A stretch of DNA of 64,000 nt, taken from the NCBI GenBank assembly GCA_016744395.1, contig JADGEK010000005.1, positions 24,146-88,145 on the forward strand, written 5' to 3'. This DNA is from Gammaproteobacteria bacterium. GTDB lineage: Bacteria > Pseudomonadota > Gammaproteobacteria > GRL18. Positions 9,177 through 17,964 of the stretch are shown one piece after another. Made by a program: the position numbers and the translations under genes. Positions within the stretch are counted from its first letter, which is position 1. The number at the start of each line of letters is the position of its first letter. The notes beneath the pieces are model-generated. The model worked only from the letters and a program-made list of their open reading frames with translations, had not been told where the DNA came from and did no database searches.

Positions 9177-9194
9177 TTGTAATGAAACAGTCAT
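9177..9194 (+). promoter_or_regulatory. candidate PhoB box upstream of phoX
   Basis: TTGTAAT-GAAA-CAGTCAT matches the PhoB direct-repeat consensus (two CTGTCAT-like heptamers separated by 4 bp) at 5 of 7 and 6 of 7 positions. A weak -10 (TCTTAT) starts 10 bp after the box, the spacing PhoB-activated promoters use. The gene it serves is a phosphatase. Confidence 0.6.
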
Positions 9195-9273
9195 TTTTTA
9201 GCAATCTTATTTTAATAGTGTGTTGATATGCTCATCTACTTCAATATTCTCAACTTTATAAAAGGAAGCACAC

Positions 9274-11148
9274 ATGAGTGTAGATGATCAAATTTCTAAC
9301 AAATCTAACAATCAACCTTTCCATAAAATACTTGAAAAAAACACCTCGCGCCGTACCGTATTAAAAGGCGGTCTTGCTGCTGCAGCCACAACATTCTTTG
9401 CTACTGGAGCAGGTACTGTTCTTGCGCGTAACCATTTTGGTGATAAAGGCGACTCTTTTTTTAAGAGAAAAAAAGGTGGTCTAATCGGTTTTAAGGCTGT
9501 TTCTGTCGCTGATGGTAATGGGGCAATGCCAACGATTTCAGAAGATTATGAATATCAGGTTTTGATCCCATGGGGTGAACCGATTCAACCTTATGGCCCT
9601 TCATTTACTTGGCCGCCTATTTCAAGTCATCAGGAACAGCAAATAGGTATTGGCCATGATGGTATGACTTTTTTTCCAATTAAAAAAGGAAAAAAAGGAT
9701 ATGGGATAGATAAAAAACGTGGTCACCGTGCACAAAACAGTCATGGCTTGTTAGCCATAAATCATGAATTTGGACAAAATAATCATGTGCTTGGTAAGTC
9801 TCAACCTGGTAGCCTGGAAGATGTTCTGGTATCACAACATGCCCATGGTGTTTCTGTCATTGAGATTAAAAACTGTGGCGGCAGTTGGATGCGCGTTCAA
9901 AGTGATATGAATCGACGTATTCATGTGAATACACCCGTTGCATTTAGTGGTCCGGTGGCTGATCATGAATTGTTGCAAACGCCTGATGGCAATATTCCTC
10001 TTGGTACTGTTAACAACTGCTCTAATGGTCAAACGCCATGGGGAACCTATTTGACCTGTGAAGAAAATTTTAATGGCTATTTTGGTGCAACTGGAGCATG
10101 GACTGCGACGGAAGAACAAGAGCGCTATGGTTTTTCTTCATCTGGTTTTGGATATGGCTGGGAAAAATTTGATACTCGTTTTGATCTTTCTAATCCCAAC
10201 TTTAAAAATGAAGAAAATCGCTTTGGTTGGGTCGTTGAAATTGACCCCATGAATCCTGATAGTGTACCGACAAAACGAACAGCATTGGGTCGAGTGAAGC
10301 ATGAAGGTGTCGCAATAACGGTTGGAAAAGGCGGACGGGTTGTGGCCTATATGGGAGATGACCAACGCTTCGATTACATCTATAAATTTGTATCCTCGGG
10401 TAACTGGCGCCGTATGCGTGCTCAAGGCATTAATCCTCTTGATGAAGGCACCCTCTATGTTGCTAAGTTTAACGATGATGGCAGTGGTAACTGGCTTGAG
10501 CTCAGCATAGATAATCCCGTTCTGGCTGCAAGATTTTCTGATCAGGCTGAGTTATTAACTTATACTCGTATTGCAGCGGATCTGCTAGGTGCAACCCCAA
10601 TGGATAGACCGGAATGGACAACTGTTGCACCCAATGGCGATGTTTATTGTACGCTGACCAATAATAGTAAACGTATTGCATCAAATGCGGCTAATCCTTT
10701 AATACCGAATCCTGACGGCCATATTATTAAGTGGCACGATACGCGTAAACATACGGGCACTCAATTCGAGTGGGAGATCTTTTTACTTTCAGAAGATACA
10801 CATGGAACAGAAGATACTTTAAGTTCACCCGATGGCATTTTGGCTGATCCTGATGGACGTCTGTTTATCCAGACAGATGGAGGACAAAAAGACGGCCTGA
10901 ATAATCAGATGTTGGTCGCTGATACTTTAACAGGTGAAATTCGTCGTTTATTTACTGGCGTAACAAAGGATGAAATCACAGGAATTACTATGACTCCTGA
11001 TCGTCGGACAATGTTCATCAATACTCAACATCCTGGCAATGGTGATCCATCCCTGACAAATTTTCCTGCGCCAGTTGATGGAGTAAGCATACCTCGTGAT
11101 GCGACCATTGTGATAACGAAAAAGGATGGCGGTGTGATTGGCTCTTAA
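9274..11148 (+). CDS. phoX: PhoX-family alkaline phosphatase, Tat-exported
   Basis: The 624-residue protein is a member of the PhoX/DUF839 family, periplasmic phosphatases that use Ca2+ and Fe3+ to release phosphate from phosphomonoesters. A twin-arginine signal is clear: SRRTVLKGG at residues 25-33 followed by AAAATTFFATGAGTVLA. Conserved family blocks include GLLAINHEFG, YLTCEENFNGYFG, VGRVKHEGVAI-like sequence and YMGDDQRFDYIYKFVS, and SSPDGILADPDGRLFIQTDGG near the C-terminus. The start ATG has AAGGAAG before it. It stands alone, preceded by a candidate PhoB box and followed by a strong terminator, as expected of a phosphate-starvation gene. Confidence 0.93.
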   Translation: MSVDDQISNKSNNQPFHKILEKNTSRRTVLKGGLAAAATTFFATGAGTVLARNHFGDKGDSFFKRKKGGLIGFKAVSVADGNGAMPTISEDYEYQVLIPWGEPIQPYGPSFTWPPISSHQEQQIGIGHDGMTFFPIKKGKKGYGIDKKRGHRAQNSHGLLAINHEFGQNNHVLGKSQPGSLEDVLVSQHAHGVSVIEIKNCGGSWMRVQSDMNRRIHVNTPVAFSGPVADHELLQTPDGNIPLGTVNNCSNGQTPWGTYLTCEENFNGYFGATGAWTATEEQERYGFSSSGFGYGWEKFDTRFDLSNPNFKNEENRFGWVVEIDPMNPDSVPTKRTALGRVKHEGVAITVGKGGRVVAYMGDDQRFDYIYKFVSSGNWRRMRAQGINPLDEGTLYVAKFNDDGSGNWLELSIDNPVLAARFSDQAELLTYTRIAADLLGATPMDRPEWTTVAPNGDVYCTLTNNSKRIASNAANPLIPNPDGHIIKWHDTRKHTGTQFEWEIFLLSEDTHGTEDTLSSPDGILADPDGRLFIQTDGGQKDGLNNQMLVADTLTGEIRRLFTGVTKDEITGITMTPDRRTMFINTQHPGNGDPSLTNFPAPVDGVSIPRDATIVITKKDGGVIGS

Positions 11149-11180
11149 ATCAGTATTCTCAAATATTTGATTTTTGATAA

Positions 11181-11215
11181 GTCCTTTCCCTTTGTACATC
11201 AGGGAAAGGGCTTTT
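11181..11215 (+). terminator. Rho-independent terminator of phoX
   Basis: CCTTTCCCT pairs with AGGGAAAGG around TTGTACATC and is followed by GCTTTTT, about 35 bp after the phoX stop codon. Confidence 0.85.
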
Positions 11216-11403
11216 TCCATTTTACCAGCTAAAGTTGGATTTTAGTTTTAAGACATATATAGAAAGGATGAATAACTGCTTAAAGGGAAAGGTTAAATTT
11301 GTGGAGATTATTCAGGCTAATTGGTAAGGTTATGAAATAAATCTTTTATCCTATACTTGGATATTATTTTTGATAGATATAAAACAGTCTTTTCAATTGA
11401 AGC

Positions 11404-12246
11404 TTAATTGATATAATTTACGCCTGAATCGACTTCATCCATGTAGAAATAATCAGGGATTACAGGTTTATTTTGCAATGGGTAGTGAATAAAAATCTCT
11501 GCACAATTAGAGTCATGATTCCAATGAGCATCGCCACAAAGTTTACAGCCTTTTTCAAAAAATAATTCAATGAGAGGATTGCAAAACTTGATGTTTTTTT
11601 CTGCTTTCTCTGCGAGCAATATTTGATAGGGAGACACTTGATATTGATGCTTACTACTGTATTTTTCTTTTAAATGGTTAATAATTGAGCCCGTTTCTAC
11701 AGGCTCAATCACTGGTAAGGTAAATGTGCCAATTAATGAGTCAAGGCCATTAATCTGACAATAACCCACTAACGCAGACCAAATTAGCTGGGCTGTTTCT
11801 TGACCATTATATTCGGGATCAATGACCACTCGACTCATTTCCAGTGAGTAAGAATAAGTGTTCTGACTGAATAGTTTATTTAAATTAAATTGGGTTTCAC
11901 TATAATAGCCGCCTATTTTATAGGCGACATTCGCATCAATTAAGCGCATATAAGCAATGATTTTATTTTGTTTATGATCAATGACTATTAAATGTTCAGC
12001 GAAACGATCATATCCATCATCAACAGCTGATTTTTGTCCAAGCTGTATTGGAGTCAGTGAACCATTGATGTGTTCCTTTTGGGTTGGGCAAACTTTTGCT
12101 TGAAATGACTGATAATATTTTTGTCGTAGATGTTTTGCTCTTTTTAGCTCTTCAGGTTCTTTGGTAATTTTAACTTCCAGATGAGGTTTATAATACGAAT
12201 ATATATTTTTTAATTTTTCATCTATTGGATTGATTTTATCCATCAT
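11404..12246 (-). CDS. OlsB-like N-acyltransferase (GNAT/hemolysin-type acyltransferase)
   Basis: The 280-residue protein resembles L-ornithine N-alpha-acyltransferase OlsB and related acyl-ACP-dependent GNAT enzymes (PF13444). Visible blocks are LRQKYYQSF, DDGYDRFAEHLIVID, GGYYSETQFNLNKLF, and LEMSRVVIDPEYNGQETAQLIWSALVGY, the motif of the acyl-binding site. The tail LCGDAHWNHDSNCAEIFIHYPL is also family-like. OlsB makes the lyso form of ornithine lipid, a phosphorus-free membrane lipid; a second acyltransferase (OlsA) is not in the window. A strong candidate PhoB box with a well-spaced -10 lies upstream, supporting a role in replacing phospholipids when phosphate is short. The substrate amino acid is inferred. 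Confidence 0.7.
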   Translation of the reverse strand: MMDKINPIDEKLKNIYSYYKPHLEVKITKEPEELKRAKHLRQKYYQSFQAKVCPTQKEHINGSLTPIQLGQKSAVDDGYDRFAEHLIVIDHKQNKIIAYMRLIDANVAYKIGGYYSETQFNLNKLFSQNTYSYSLEMSRVVIDPEYNGQETAQLIWSALVGYCQINGLDSLIGTFTLPVIEPVETGSIINHLKEKYSSKHQYQVSPYQILLAEKAEKNIKFCNPLIELFFEKGCKLCGDAHWNHDSNCAEIFIHYPLQNKPVIPDYFYMDEVDSGVNYIN

Positions 12247-12292
12247 TATTTGTTCTCTTTTCTTTTTAGTAGGAACAATATAAGTTTTTTTT

Positions 12293-12310
12293 ATGTCAGC
12301 TTGATGACAA
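12293..12310 (-). promoter_or_regulatory. candidate PhoB box upstream of the OlsB-like gene
   Basis: Read on the minus strand, TTGTCAT-CAAG-CTGACAT fits the PhoB box at 6 of 7 positions in both heptamers. Exactly 10 bp after it comes TATATT, a good -10, so both site and spacing fit a PhoB-activated promoter. Confidence 0.7.
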
Positions 12311-12438
12311 AAGCTAAGTTAATAATGACTGCTATTAACTATTATCGTCAGTGTGCTAATAGAGTCTATGTGCAAAAAATAAGCTATAAACCTGTAAGAT
12401 GATATTTGATTTTTCAGCGGAGATACTTGCGGATTGAT

Positions 12439-12963
12439 TTAGGGTTGAAAGGCATGGTGTTTTTCAAGAAAACGAGTAGAAACTGCAGAAATTAACATCG
12501 AAAGTAGCACCGCACCTAAAAATAAATACAGGCCATAGTGAATTTTCATCTCAGCCATTTGGTCAAATTTAATACTAACAACCAGTAAAGCAACTACAAA
12601 AACATCCAGCATAGACCATTTGCCTAAATGATGTATTAAGGTTAATAATTTTTGTATGATGGCACCTGCCTCAGAGTTCCAGATATACAGCATGACGATG
12701 AGTTTAAAGAGAGGAAATGCAATACTGAAAATAAAAATAATAAAGAAAAGAAAGATATGTCCCTCATTCAGTAAGCTTATTAGCGCGGATAAAACGGATA
12801 CTGTATTTGAAAAAAAATAAAACTTTTCTAAGGTAAATAATGGAGAGAATAAACTGGTGATGAATAATGCCAAAGTCATTAGCCCAGCGATATTAATCAG
12901 TGTTCTTATCCAGGGATAGGTCACAGCAAAATTTGTCATTGACATTGATTGATTGTCTGGCAT
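12439..12963 (-). CDS. PqiA-like inner-membrane protein (single domain)
   Basis: The 174-residue protein has four predicted membrane helices: about residues 15-43, 68-90, 108-128 and 140-160. The segment KWSMLDVFVVALLV is the hallmark of paraquat-inducible protein A domains (PF04403). E. coli PqiA and LetA carry two such domains and pair with MCE proteins in lipid transport. This one has a single domain and no MCE partner nearby, and it lacks the cysteine motif of the full-length proteins. It lies 11 bp downstream of nnr on the same strand. Its substrate is unknown. Confidence 0.75.
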   Translation of the reverse strand: MPDNQSMSMTNFAVTYPWIRTLINIAGLMTLALFITSLFSPLFTLEKFYFFSNTVSVLSALISLLNEGHIFLFFIIFIFSIAFPLFKLIVMLYIWNSEAGAIIQKLLTLIHHLGKWSMLDVFVVALLVVSIKFDQMAEMKIHYGLYLFLGAVLLSMLISAVSTRFLEKHHAFQP

Positions 12964-12974
12964 GTTTTTAATTG

Positions 12975-14591
12975 TTACTCATTCATTAATTGTCGTATTT
13001 TGGGTAGTAAATCGCTGACAATCATACCATTTTTACCCTCAAGTGCAGCAAGATCACCTGCTTTGGCATGAAGACAAACACCTAATTGTGTGGCATCTGG
13101 TGTCGATAATTTTTGTGCTAATAAAGCACCAATGATTCCAGTGAGACAATCCCCCATACCTGCACTGGCCATACCTTCATTACCATAGGGACAAATATAA
13201 ATCTCATCGTCCAAATTGACCAAAGTGCCAGCACCTTTTAAAATAAAAGTACCATAATACTTTTGTTTCAGGTTTCGAATCATGGAAAATCGATCGGTTT
13301 CCACGGTAGGGTTTTCAGAGGTGTGTTTAAGTAAGCGTGCGGCTTCACCAAAGTGTGGTGTATAAATAATATCAGGATTTTGAATCACCAGGTTATGTTG
13401 AGCCATAATATTTAAGGCATCAGCATCAATAACACACGCTACTTTTTTTTCATCAGTGTTGCTCTGGTTTTTCAATAATTTTATGACTTTATCCAGTAAT
13501 GCCATACCCCATTGATTGGTTCCAAGCCCTGGTCCAATAGCAATGGCGGTGGCTTTTTTTAATAAGGGCTCCAGATCCTGAGCGGTTTCGACACCATGTA
13601 CCATGAGTTCAGGACGCGCACTATTCACAGCATTAATGTTTTCTTTTCGAGTGGCAACACTGACCAGTCCTGCTCCTGATCTTAAAGCGGCTTCACCTGC
13701 GATGCGACAGGCACCTGACATGCCATAGTCACCACCAATAATTAACAAATGACCGTGATCACCTTTGTGGCTGGTTGGGCTGCGACAGGGTAATTTATTC
13801 GCCAGTGTATTCCATTCCATCAAAGTAGCACTGTGCTCAATTTGATTATAAAGCGTATCTGCCACGCCTAATGAGGCGAAATGAATTTCTCCGCAATGGT
13901 GACGGGCAAGTGCTGTATACATCCCCATCTTTTGACCAATGAATGTCAGAGTGTGTTCAGCATTGACTGCAATGCCATGAATCGCGCCTGTATTGGCATC
14001 CAAACCAGAGGGTATATCAACGGCTAATATAGGTTTAAGGCTGGCATTCATGGCTTCAACAGCGTCATACCACTCATCTTCTAATGACCGGTTTAAGCCT
14101 GTGCCAATGAGGGCATCAATAATTAAATCAGTGGCAGGAAAATGGGCATTGTCCATGGTGTCAACAATGCCATCACATTCGAGCCAATCATTATAGGATT
14201 GGAGGGCATCCCCAGAGAGTATTTCCGGATCGGCAATGGAAATCACATGGACTTTTAGCTTAGGTTCTTTTTCCTGTAGCTTGGCCAGTCGTGCCAGAAC
14301 ATAGCCATCGCCTGCATTATTACCTGCACCGCAGATAATCGTTATGTGTTCAATGTGAGAATAATTTCTGTTGATGAAATTTAAAAGGGCTTGGGCTGCG
14401 CGGTTCATTAACTCATAACTATTGTCAACAAAGCCCTGTTCAACCATAAGGTAATCCATATTATGCACCGCCTCACGGGCATAGCAGTAATGAACATAGC
14501 CATAACGGTCATCTGTTTGAGTCGTTTCAGAATCTGAGTGATGACAATTTTTTCGGGCAGTTTGCTTATAAGAAGAGTTCTTGTAATTCAT
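12975..14591 (-). CDS. nnr: bifunctional NAD(P)H-hydrate epimerase / ADP-dependent dehydratase
   Basis: This metabolite-repair enzyme converts damaged NAD(P)H hydrates (NADHX) back to NAD(P)H. The N-terminal YjeF_N epimerase domain (about residues 30-240) shows ITIICGAGNNAGDGYVLARL, IIDALIGTGLNR and AVDIPSGLDANTG. The C-terminal ribokinase-like dehydratase domain shows HKGDHGHLLIIGGDYGMSGA, IAIGPGLGTNQWG and GNEGMASAGMGDCLTGIIGALLAQ. I start at the ATG at 14591 (MNYKNSSYKQ), which overlaps the end of hemW by about 26 bp. A reading 18 codons longer would run further into hemW, and shorter starts are also possible, so the N-terminus is uncertain. Confidence 0.93.
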   Translation of the reverse strand: MNYKNSSYKQTARKNCHHSDSETTQTDDRYGYVHYCYAREAVHNMDYLMVEQGFVDNSYELMNRAAQALLNFINRNYSHIEHITIICGAGNNAGDGYVLARLAKLQEKEPKLKVHVISIADPEILSGDALQSYNDWLECDGIVDTMDNAHFPATDLIIDALIGTGLNRSLEDEWYDAVEAMNASLKPILAVDIPSGLDANTGAIHGIAVNAEHTLTFIGQKMGMYTALARHHCGEIHFASLGVADTLYNQIEHSATLMEWNTLANKLPCRSPTSHKGDHGHLLIIGGDYGMSGACRIAGEAALRSGAGLVSVATRKENINAVNSARPELMVHGVETAQDLEPLLKKATAIAIGPGLGTNQWGMALLDKVIKLLKNQSNTDEKKVACVIDADALNIMAQHNLVIQNPDIIYTPHFGEAARLLKHTSENPTVETDRFSMIRNLKQKYYGTFILKGAGTLVNLDDEIYICPYGNEGMASAGMGDCLTGIIGALLAQKLSTPDATQLGVCLHAKAGDLAALEGKNGMIVSDLLPKIRQLMNE

Positions 14592-15834
14592 TGAGATACT
14601 GAAGCCCCCGTTTGGTTGGTTTAATGTGGTCTCGATGCCACTCAATCAATTCCAGTTGAACAGCCTTCTTTAGCCCTTTCTCAATCTGAGTAATGGGCAG
14701 ACCTGTATGCTGGTAAAATAACTGACTCGAAAACCCTTCGGTTAAGCGGCTGGCATTTAGCATAAACTCAAAACCAATATCGTTGCGAGAAAGTAATGCC
14801 TCACCTCCAATCATAGACGATTTTTTATTTGATGTAGAGCCTTTAGCCAGTAAAGAGTCTTTAGTTGGCAGTGAGCCTTCTGCTAACAGAGAGCCTTCTG
14901 CTGGCAAAAAATCTTCAGCCAGCAAAGAGTTCAAATAGCTCTGGGGATGCTTAATTTTCCAGTGTCGTGTGATGCTTTGTTGGGCAGCATCACTGATTTT
15001 CCCATGTGCCCCGGCACCAATACCGACATAATCACCAAACTGCCAATAGTTAAGGTTATGAGCGCACTGCTTACCTGTTTTGGCATAGGCTGAGACTTCA
15101 TAATGATTAAAGCCTGAATGGGCTAATAAATGTTGACATTGAATTTGCATCTCATAACTGAGATCATCATCAGGTAATTGAGGTGGTTGATTCGCAAATA
15201 AAGTATTCGGCTCAAGCGTTAATTGATAGTGTGACAGGTGGTTGGTTTCAAAGTCAATGGCTTGTTGCACATCATCGATTGCGCCTTGTAGGGTTTGTCC
15301 TGGCAGTGCATACATTAAATCCAGATTGATATTATCAAATCCAGCCTGTTGCGCACGATGTATTGCCTGACAAGCTTGCTGACCATCATGTATACGGCCA
15401 ATTTTTTGCAATAACTGATCGTCAAAGCTTTGAATGCCCATAGAGAGACGGTTAATTCCAGCGGAATGAAACTCAGAAAACTTAACTTGATCAACTGTCC
15501 CTGGATTGGCCTCCATTGTGATTTCAGCCATAGGAGAGATATTGAGTAATGCATTGAGCTGGCTCAATAAGTATTGCATCGATTCTGGTTGGATTAAACT
15601 GGGTGTGCCTCCACCAATAAAAATACTCTGTATGGTCCGCCCCCAGATGCCAGGTATTTCCTGTTCGAGATCCCTAATTAAAGCCCTAACGTATTGTTCA
15701 TCTCTTTGCTTGTCAGTCTGTTTGTTTATTTTAGATACAGTATGAGAATTAAAGTCACAATAGGGACATTTTTGGGCGCACCAGGGGTAGTGAATATAGA
15801 GTGATAATGGCGGTAATGTGGTAAAGTTTAGCAT
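14566..15834 (-). CDS. hemW: HemW, radical-SAM haem chaperone
   Basis: HemW binds a [4Fe-4S] cluster and SAM and delivers haem to membrane cytochromes. The signature is CAQKCPYCDFNSH (cysteines at about 19, 23 and 26, plus the FNSH tail that separates HemW from HemN), followed by FIGGGTPSL, EANPGTVD and NLDLMYALPGQT. At 422 residues it is about 40 longer than usual. The excess is a hexapeptide repeat insert between YLNSLL and the C-terminal domain (see the repeat at 14837-14926). It overlaps the start of nnr downstream and is divergent from dinB. Confidence 0.93.
   Translation of the reverse strand: MLNFTTLPPLSLYIHYPWCAQKCPYCDFNSHTVSKINKQTDKQRDEQYVRALIRDLEQEIPGIWGRTIQSIFIGGGTPSLIQPESMQYLLSQLNALLNISPMAEITMEANPGTVDQVKFSEFHSAGINRLSMGIQSFDDQLLQKIGRIHDGQQACQAIHRAQQAGFDNINLDLMYALPGQTLQGAIDDVQQAIDFETNHLSHYQLTLEPNTLFANQPPQLPDDDLSYEMQIQCQHLLAHSGFNHYEVSAYAKTGKQCAHNLNYWQFGDYVGIGAGAHGKISDAAQQSITRHWKIKHPQSYLNSLLAEDFLPAEGSLLAEGSLPTKDSLLAKGSTSNKKSSMIGGEALLSRNDIGFEFMLNASRLTEGFSSQLFYQHTGLPITQIEKGLKKAVQLELIEWHRDHIKPTKRGLQYLNELQELFL
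14837..14926. repeat. five tandem 18-bp units inside hemW
   Basis: Five 18-bp units encode SLLAED, FLPAEG, SLLAEG, SLPTKD and SLLAKG in the HemW reading frame. The DNA units are diverged but aligned without gaps, and unit length is a multiple of three, so copy number can change without breaking the frame. Confidence 0.85.
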
Positions 15835-15890
15835 CCGTTCATTCTACTATAGATTTAAACCCAGAAAACATTTCTATTTGATCAGGCTAA

Positions 15891-16994
15891 ATGACCAGAA
15901 AAATCATTCACATCGATATGGATGCCTTCTTTGCTTCTGTTGAGCAAAGAGATAATCCTGCTCTGCGCCACAGGCCCGTGGTTGTGGGTGGCAACCCAAA
16001 TAGTCGAGGCGTGGTGGCCGCAGCCAGCTATGAGGCCAGACAATTTGGCGTGCATTCTGCTATGCCCTGTTCACAAGCGTATCGAAAATGTCCGCAGGCT
16101 GTTTTTGTTCGGCCCAGGTTTGAAGCGTATCGTGAAGTATCGCAACAAATTCATATCATTTTTGCACAATACAGTGATGTAATTGAACCTTTATCATTAG
16201 ATGAAGCCTATTTAGATGTTACTCACAACAAAGTAAGCAATCCATCAGCGACTCGTATTGCCCAAGCGATTTGTCAGAAAATACATCAAGCTACGGACTT
16301 AACTGCATCTGCAGGTGTGTCCTACAACAAGTTTATTGCCAAAATAGCATCGGATATTAACAAACCCAACGGCATCAAGGTCGTTCTACCTGAGGAAGGT
16401 GAAGCGTTTGTGGCCAAATTGGCCATTGGTCAGTTTTATGGTATTGGTCGGGCAACTGAGAAGAAAATGCAAGATTTGAACATTGAAAATGGCGCTCAAT
16501 TAAGAGAAAAATCACTGGATTTTTTACTGCAAAATTTTGGCAAAGCAGGTTCTTTTTACCATCAAATTGCTCGCGGTATTGATGAACGTGAAGTGAACAG
16601 TACCCGAATTCGAAAGTCTTTAGGCAGTGAAACGACCTTTGCAAAGGATATATTAAATCGGGATGAATTACTAAAATATTTATCTCAGTTATCAAAGGAG
16701 GTAAGTGAGGACTTACTTAAAAAAAATATAAGAGGTAAAACCATTACTCTTAAAGTCAAATTTGATGATTTTGTGCAAGTGACTCGAAGTAAAACCATTG
16801 AGCGTAAAATTAATGACTATGATACTATCTATTCACTGTGTAGAATGTTGCTGACAAAGACCGAGGCAGGTGACAGAAAAGTCAGGCTCTTGGGTGTGAG
16901 TGTTTCCTCTTTTACTGAGCATTTAGATGAAAATGGCTCAGCAAAAAGAGCAATGCAACAGTTAGAATTAGATTTGTCGCACAATTTTCAATAG
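15891..16994 (+). CDS. dinB: DNA polymerase IV (Y family)
   Basis: The translesion polymerase starts RKIIHIDMDAFFASVEQRDNP with the metal-binding aspartates, continues with VVAAASYEARQFGVHSAMPCSQA, and has SLDEAYLDVT with the second catalytic acidic pair. ASAGVSYNKFIAKIASDINKPNG and the helix-hairpin-helix GIGRATEKKMQDL follow, with a little-finger domain to about residue 355. Length (367) is standard. A C-terminal clamp-binding peptide (QLELDL near residue 359) is visible. No LexA box is evident in the 56-bp gap to the divergent hemW. Confidence 0.95.
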   Translation: MTRKIIHIDMDAFFASVEQRDNPALRHRPVVVGGNPNSRGVVAAASYEARQFGVHSAMPCSQAYRKCPQAVFVRPRFEAYREVSQQIHIIFAQYSDVIEPLSLDEAYLDVTHNKVSNPSATRIAQAICQKIHQATDLTASAGVSYNKFIAKIASDINKPNGIKVVLPEEGEAFVAKLAIGQFYGIGRATEKKMQDLNIENGAQLREKSLDFLLQNFGKAGSFYHQIARGIDEREVNSTRIRKSLGSETTFAKDILNRDELLKYLSQLSKEVSEDLLKKNIRGKTITLKVKFDDFVQVTRSKTIERKINDYDTIYSLCRMLLTKTEAGDRKVRLLGVSVSSFTEHLDENGSAKRAMQQLELDLSHNFQ

Positions 16995-17106
16995 AGTGAA
17001 TCGTTATACTCACACCCTATTATTGCTTTTAGTAAAAGCTCTTAACATAGAGAAGGAAGCCTGCATTTTCTAAGATAATGGTTATAGTGATATCGGATAG
17101 ACAAAC

Positions 17107-17964
17107 ATGCAATTAGATTTTACAAAAATGCATGGCTTGGGTAATGACTTTGTTGTTATTGATGCCATCTCTCAACACGTTGAACTGACGCCTGAACAAG
17201 TGCAATTTATTGCTGATCGACGTTTTGGTATAGGCTGTGATCAAGTCTTAATTGTTGAACGCTCAGAGACTCAAAGTGTTGATTTTAAATACTGTATTTT
17301 TAATGCCGATGGCAGTGAAGTTGAGCAATGTGGAAATGGTGCACGCTGTTTTGCGCGCTTTGTGCGGGGAAAAAATCTAACCACTAAAAATTCTATCATT
17401 GTTGAAACTAATGGCGGAACTATTCGTTTGATGATCAACGCTGAGGAAATGGTTACTGTTGATATGGGCAAACCTGCTTTTGAACCAGAACAACTACCAT
17501 TTGTGCCTACAGCAGGTGATTCTCAAACTAATAATCGTTATACTTTAGAAATAGAGCCAGCGGTGAAAGAAATCAATTCAGTTGAATTTTCTGCGGCTTC
17601 TATGGGGAATCCACATATTACGATTAAAGTGGATGATGTGGACACTTACCCCGTCCAACAAATTGGAAACATACTGGAGTCACACCCCAGCTTCCCAAAT
17701 CGAGTGAATGTCGGCTTTATGCAGATCGTTGATCGGGAGCACATAAGACTTCGGGTTTATGAAAGAGGTTCAGGGGAAACTCTGGCCTGTGGCACAGGGG
17801 CTTGTGCAGCTGTTGCCAATGGTATTTCACAGGGTTGGCTGGCCGAACAGGTTGAAGTGGTTTTACCTGCAGGCAGCTTACACATACAATGGCATAAGGG
17901 AGAGCACTCTCTGATGATGACTGGCCCAGCCAGTTTTGTTTATGAAGGTCAAATAATACTATGA
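17107..17964 (+). CDS. dapF: diaminopimelate epimerase
   Basis: Converts LL- to meso-diaminopimelate for lysine and peptidoglycan synthesis. Both catalytic cysteines are present: the first in NADGSEVEQCGNGARCFARF and the second in GSGETLACGTGACAAVANGI. The start FTKMHGLGNDFVVIDA is typical. Length 285 is slightly above E. coli (274). The stop overlaps the start of the next gene (ATGA), the usual dapF-DUF484-xerC arrangement of gammaproteobacteria. Confidence 0.97.
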   Translation: MQLDFTKMHGLGNDFVVIDAISQHVELTPEQVQFIADRRFGIGCDQVLIVERSETQSVDFKYCIFNADGSEVEQCGNGARCFARFVRGKNLTTKNSIIVETNGGTIRLMINAEEMVTVDMGKPAFEPEQLPFVPTAGDSQTNNRYTLEIEPAVKEINSVEFSAASMGNPHITIKVDDVDTYPVQQIGNILESHPSFPNRVNVGFMQIVDREHIRLRVYERGSGETLACGTGACAAVANGISQGWLAEQVEVVLPAGSLHIQWHKGEHSLMMTGPASFVYEGQIIL

